This document shows, one piece after another, positions 5,729 to 8,168 of a stretch of 8,168 bases of DNA. The translations under genes and the position numbers were made by a program. Location of the stretch: assembly GCA_024642295.1 (NCBI GenBank), contig JAHEBK010000065.1, forward strand, positions 1-8,168, read 5' to 3'. Below the pieces are notes generated by a model, which did no database searches, was not told the DNA's origin, and saw nothing but the letters and a program-made list of their open reading frames with translations. Each line of letters starts with the position of its first letter. The first letter of the stretch is position 1. The stretch is from Flavobacterium sp. (lineage in GTDB: Bacteria; Bacteroidota; Bacteroidia; Flavobacteriales; Flavobacteriaceae).

Positions 5729-6808
5729 ATGTCTTTACAATCAAATACCATTCAAGCCGTTGATCATCCCATTCATTTTAACGAAAAAGGGTACGAAGCA
5801 TTAAATATACATTTAAAAGAAAACAAATATTCTAATTTATTCATCATTGTTGATAGCAATACCAATGAATTTTGTTTGCCAAAATTCCTTCCTCTTGTTG
5901 AAACGGATTTAACAATTGAAATTATTGAATTTGAAGCTGGAGAAATAAATAAAAACATTGAGACTTGTGTTCAAATATGGAATGTATTAACTGAACTTGG
6001 TGGTGATAGAAAAAGCTTAGTTATCAATCTTGGTGGTGGTGTAGTAACAGATTTAGGGGGCTTTGTAGCTTCTACATTTAAAAGAGGCATCGATTTTATT
6101 AACATCCCGACTACCCTACTTTCTATGGTTGATGCTTCTGTAGGTGGGAAAAACGGAGTAGATTTAGGCAATTTAAAAAACCAAATAGGTGTTTTCAACC
6201 TACCTGAAATGGTTATTGTTGACACCGCTTATTTAGAAACTGTTCCTCAAAACGAAATGCGTTCAGGATTAGCTGAAATGCTGAAACACGGTTTGATTTA
6301 TGACAAAAACTACTGGGAACAATTTTTAGATTTGAATGCAATTGATTTTGATGCTTTAGACGAACTTATTTTTCGTTCAGTTGAAATTAAAAATGATATT
6401 GTAACTCAGGATCCAACAGAAAAGAACCTTAGAAAAGCATTGAATTTTGGTCATACCTTAGGACATGCCATCGAAAGTTATTTTTTAGAAAATGAAAACA
6501 AAACTACCTTATTACACGGAGAAGCTATTGCTGTGGGAATGATTTTAGAAAGTTACATTTCTTTGAACAAAAACTTAATTAATGATGCCGAATTCAATCA
6601 GATAAAAACGACTCTAAAATCAATCTATGATGATATTAGTTTTGAAGAAAATGACATTGAACCAATCTTAGAATTACTGATTCATGACAAAAAAAATGAA
6701 TACGGAACCATTCAGTTTGCATTAATTGATGGTATTGGTAAGATTATCATCAATCAAACGGTTGAAAATGAATTGATTCTTAAAGCCTTTAATGATTATC
6801 AATCTTAA
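5729..6808 (+). CDS. aroB: 3-dehydroquinate synthase
   Basis: The 359-residue protein converts DAHP to 3-dehydroquinate, step two of the shikimate pathway to aromatic amino acids, using bound NAD+ and a divalent metal. The dinucleotide-binding loop GGGVVTDLGG starts at residue 102. It is followed by the family block around IPTTLLSMVDASVGGKNGVDL. The metal ligands are visible as E183 in GLAEMLKHG, H242 in NFGHTLGHAIE and H263 in LLHGEAIAVGM; H246 matches the conserved second histidine of the GHxxGH segment. Length and motif order are normal for AroB. The ATG at 5729 is close behind a candidate -7 box and gives a full N-terminus. No other aro gene is adjacent, so it appears to be a stand-alone unit, as is common in flavobacteria. 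No clear terminator follows. Confidence 0.96.
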   Translation: MSLQSNTIQAVDHPIHFNEKGYEALNIHLKENKYSNLFIIVDSNTNEFCLPKFLPLVETDLTIEIIEFEAGEINKNIETCVQIWNVLTELGGDRKSLVINLGGGVVTDLGGFVASTFKRGIDFINIPTTLLSMVDASVGGKNGVDLGNLKNQIGVFNLPEMVIVDTAYLETVPQNEMRSGLAEMLKHGLIYDKNYWEQFLDLNAIDFDALDELIFRSVEIKNDIVTQDPTEKNLRKALNFGHTLGHAIESYFLENENKTTLLHGEAIAVGMILESYISLNKNLINDAEFNQIKTTLKSIYDDISFEENDIEPILELLIHDKKNEYGTIQFALIDGIGKIIINQTVENELILKAFNDYQS

Positions 6809-6829
6809 TTATTTTTTAGCAAAAAAGGA

Positions 6830-6861
6830 TTGCATTAGGTCTATAATATTTTTTACATTTG
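6830..6861 (+). promoter_or_regulatory. Bacteroidota-type promoter upstream of a small ORF and the arginine decarboxylase gene
   Basis: TTG at 6830-6832, a 21-bp spacer and TACATTTG at 6854-6861 (the same -7 octamer as the ABC exporter promoter). The expected start of transcription, about five to seven bases past the box, falls at or beside the ATG at 6867. The RNA is therefore either leaderless for a 59-codon ORF or a leader of about 230 nt for arginine decarboxylase. Confidence 0.6.
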
Positions 6862-6866
6862 CCGCA

Positions 6867-7046
6867 ATGAAAAAGGATAAAAAACAAGGAAACCACTCTT
6901 CTAATAGAGCGCAAAACAATAAATCATTTTTGAGTGTATTGAAGCGTTTCTATTCGATCAAAGGGAACTTTATTTTTGACCTTTTTCAATTTCTCAAAAT
7001 GGAGCATGAAGAGTTACAAATTATTTATGCGAATATTAGAGTTTGA
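6867..7046 (+). CDS. Small hypothetical protein, doubtful, possibly leader of arginine decarboxylase
   Basis: A 59-codon ORF starts at the ATG just behind a consensus -7 box; the same frame is open farther upstream to 6792, but that extension overlaps aroB and the promoter, so 6867 is the more sensible start. The product would be lysine- and asparagine-rich at the N-terminus (MKKDKKQGNHSS), then moderately hydrophobic around IKGNFIFDLFQFLK, with no signal peptide, metal motif or family I recognise. It ends 54 bases before the arginine decarboxylase start and seems to share its transcript. Arginine codons are not clustered, so a simple arginine attenuator is not supported. It may be a real small gene or merely the untranslated leader. 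Confidence 0.3.
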   Translation: MKKDKKQGNHSSNRAQNNKSFLSVLKRFYSIKGNFIFDLFQFLKMEHEELQIIYANIRV

Positions 7047-7100
7047 ATTTTAGTTGAATCTATTTTTTATTTCTAATTCTAAAAATAAACTTAAACTAAA

Positions 7101-8168
7101 ATGAACACAAAATATTCTGACTTAATAAATCAAACCTACTATTTCCCACAAGAAGAATTCACTTTAAACAAAGACAATCTTCAGTTTCACAATATTGATT
7201 TGATGAAACTAGTGGAACAATATGGAACTCCATTAAAATTCACTTATTTACCTCAAATTTCAAACAACATCAACAAAGCCAAAAACTGGTTTCGTAAATC
7301 GATGGAAAAAAATAAATATGAGGCTAAATATTACTATTGTTATTGCACTAAAAGCTCTCATTTTGAATACATTATGAACGAAGCTTTCAAGAATAACATT
7401 CATATTGAAACATCATCTGCTTTTGACATAAATATCGTTGAGAATTTATTACAAAACGGAAAAATCAACAAAAGCACTTATGTGATTTGTAATGGTTTTA
7501 AAAGAGACCAATACATTGAAAATATTGCTCGTTTGATTAATCACGGACATAAAAACACTATTCCGATTATTGATAATTATGAGGAATTAGATTTACTTCA
7601 AGCAGAAATCAAAGGAAAATTCAAAATTGGAATTCGTATTGCTGCAGAGGAAGAACCTAAATTTGAATTCTATACTTCTAGATTAGGAATAGGTTATAAA
7701 AATATAGTGACATTTTACAAAAAACAAATTCAGGATAATCCAAATTTGGAACTAAAAATGTTGCACTTTTTCATCAATACAGGTATTAATGATAATGCTT
7801 ACTATTGGAATGAATTAGTAAAATGTATTAAAGTTTATATTGCACTTAAAAAAGAATGTCCCGGTCTTGACGGATTGAATATTGGTGGTGGTTTCCCTAT
7901 CAAAAATTCACTAACATTTGAGTACGATTACCAATACATGATTGATGAAATTATCAATCAAATTAAAATAGCTTGTGACGAGGCCGAAGTTGATGTTCCT
8001 AATATTTTCACAGAGTTTGGTTCTTTTACAGTTGGTGAAAGTGGTGGCGCAATTTACCAAGTTTTGTATCAAAAACAACAAAACGATAGAGAGAAATGGA
8101 ACATGATTGATTCTTCTTTTATCACTACTTTACCAGATACTTGGGCAATCAACAAACGTTTTATCATG
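7101..8168 (+). CDS. speA: Arginine decarboxylase, PLP fold-III type, 3' end outside window
   Basis: The ORF is open for 356 codons to the window edge; flavobacterial enzymes of this kind are about 460 residues. It resembles the alanine-racemase-like (fold III) decarboxylases: K84 in YCYCTKSSHF fits the PLP Schiff-base lysine, HFFINTGI the strand after the barrel middle, GGGFPI (262-267) the phosphate-binding glycine loop, and TEFGSFTVGESG the segment where relatives such as LysA have EPGR. The likely reaction is arginine to agmatine, the first step to putrescine and spermidine. The arginine assignment rests on overall resemblance to enzymes annotated so in flavobacteria; diaminopimelate or carboxynorspermidine decarboxylase are alternatives. 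The catalytic C-terminal cysteine/aspartate region is not in the window. ATG 7101 follows an A-rich stretch with no Shine-Dalgarno. Confidence 0.82.
   Translation, partial: MNTKYSDLINQTYYFPQEEFTLNKDNLQFHNIDLMKLVEQYGTPLKFTYLPQISNNINKAKNWFRKSMEKNKYEAKYYYCYCTKSSHFEYIMNEAFKNNIHIETSSAFDINIVENLLQNGKINKSTYVICNGFKRDQYIENIARLINHGHKNTIPIIDNYEELDLLQAEIKGKFKIGIRIAAEEEPKFEFYTSRLGIGYKNIVTFYKKQIQDNPNLELKMLHFFINTGINDNAYYWNELVKCIKVYIALKKECPGLDGLNIGGGFPIKNSLTFEYDYQYMIDEIINQIKIACDEAEVDVPNIFTEFGSFTVGESGGAIYQVLYQKQQNDREKWNMIDSSFITTLPDTWAINKRFIM

Noticed and set aside
5773..6225. Two minus-strand open frames of 61 and 84 codons
   Set aside because: They are antisense to aroB, whose catalytic motifs cover the same DNA on the plus strand.
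6792..6866. N-terminal extension of the small ORF before arginine decarboxylase back to an ATG at 6792
   Set aside because: It would overlap the end of aroB and contain the whole promoter at 6830-6861, so the start at 6867 is the only reasonable one if the ORF is real.
6867..7100. Arginine-codon attenuator before arginine decarboxylase
   Set aside because: The ORF holds only scattered arginine codons, and I find no strong terminator/antiterminator pair before 7101.

Overview
The window reads as a chromosomal segment of a low-GC member of the Bacteroidota, most likely Flavobacterium or a close relative. Three things point there. The DNA is AT-rich with long A/T intergenic tracts. Promoters follow the Bacteroidota form TTG-N19-21-TAnnTTTG, and there are no recognisable Shine-Dalgarno sequences before the ATG starts. 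The gene content (GlgA, MsrB, an ABCB-type exporter, monofunctional ProDH, AroB, and a fold-III arginine decarboxylase of about 460 residues) is typical of flavobacteria. The genus is an inference from these traits, not the result of a search.

Layout, left to right: (1) 1-989, minus strand: N-terminal 70% of glycogen synthase, cut by the window edge. (2) 990-1423: AT-rich intergenic DNA. (3) 1424-1819, plus strand: msrB. (4) 1829-2296, minus strand: a compact tRNA locus, read 5'->3' as an intact tRNA-Val(UAC), a terminator, an 83-residue GIY-YIG nuclease gene, a tRNA pseudogene lacking a proper 5' acceptor strand, and a second copy of the same terminator. (5) 2297-2496: divergent promoters for tRNA-Val and for the next gene. 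(6) 2497-4284, plus: a full-length ABC exporter, convergent with (7) 4341-5519, minus: proline dehydrogenase, the two sharing one bidirectional terminator. (8) 5729-6808, plus: aroB, divergent from proline dehydrogenase. (9) 6854-7100: a promoter and a doubtful small ORF leading to (10) 7101-8168, plus: arginine decarboxylase, cut by the right edge.

The protein genes are mostly single-gene housekeeping units: glycogen synthesis, methionine-sulfoxide repair, export, proline catabolism, the shikimate pathway and polyamine synthesis. They do not form one pathway or operon.

The accessory-looking part is the tRNA/GIY-YIG locus. A 105-bp block (most of a tRNA plus its terminator) is present twice at an offset of exactly 359 bp, with the nuclease ORF between the copies. 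The nuclease ORF runs into the second tRNA copy at acceptor position 5 and takes its TAG stop from tRNA positions 8-10. The two copies differ almost only in the anticodon arm, which in the broken copy is a perfect 16-bp palindrome. This resembles a minimal tRNA-targeting mobile element. I see no CRISPR array, phage, transposase, rRNA or large novel gene system.
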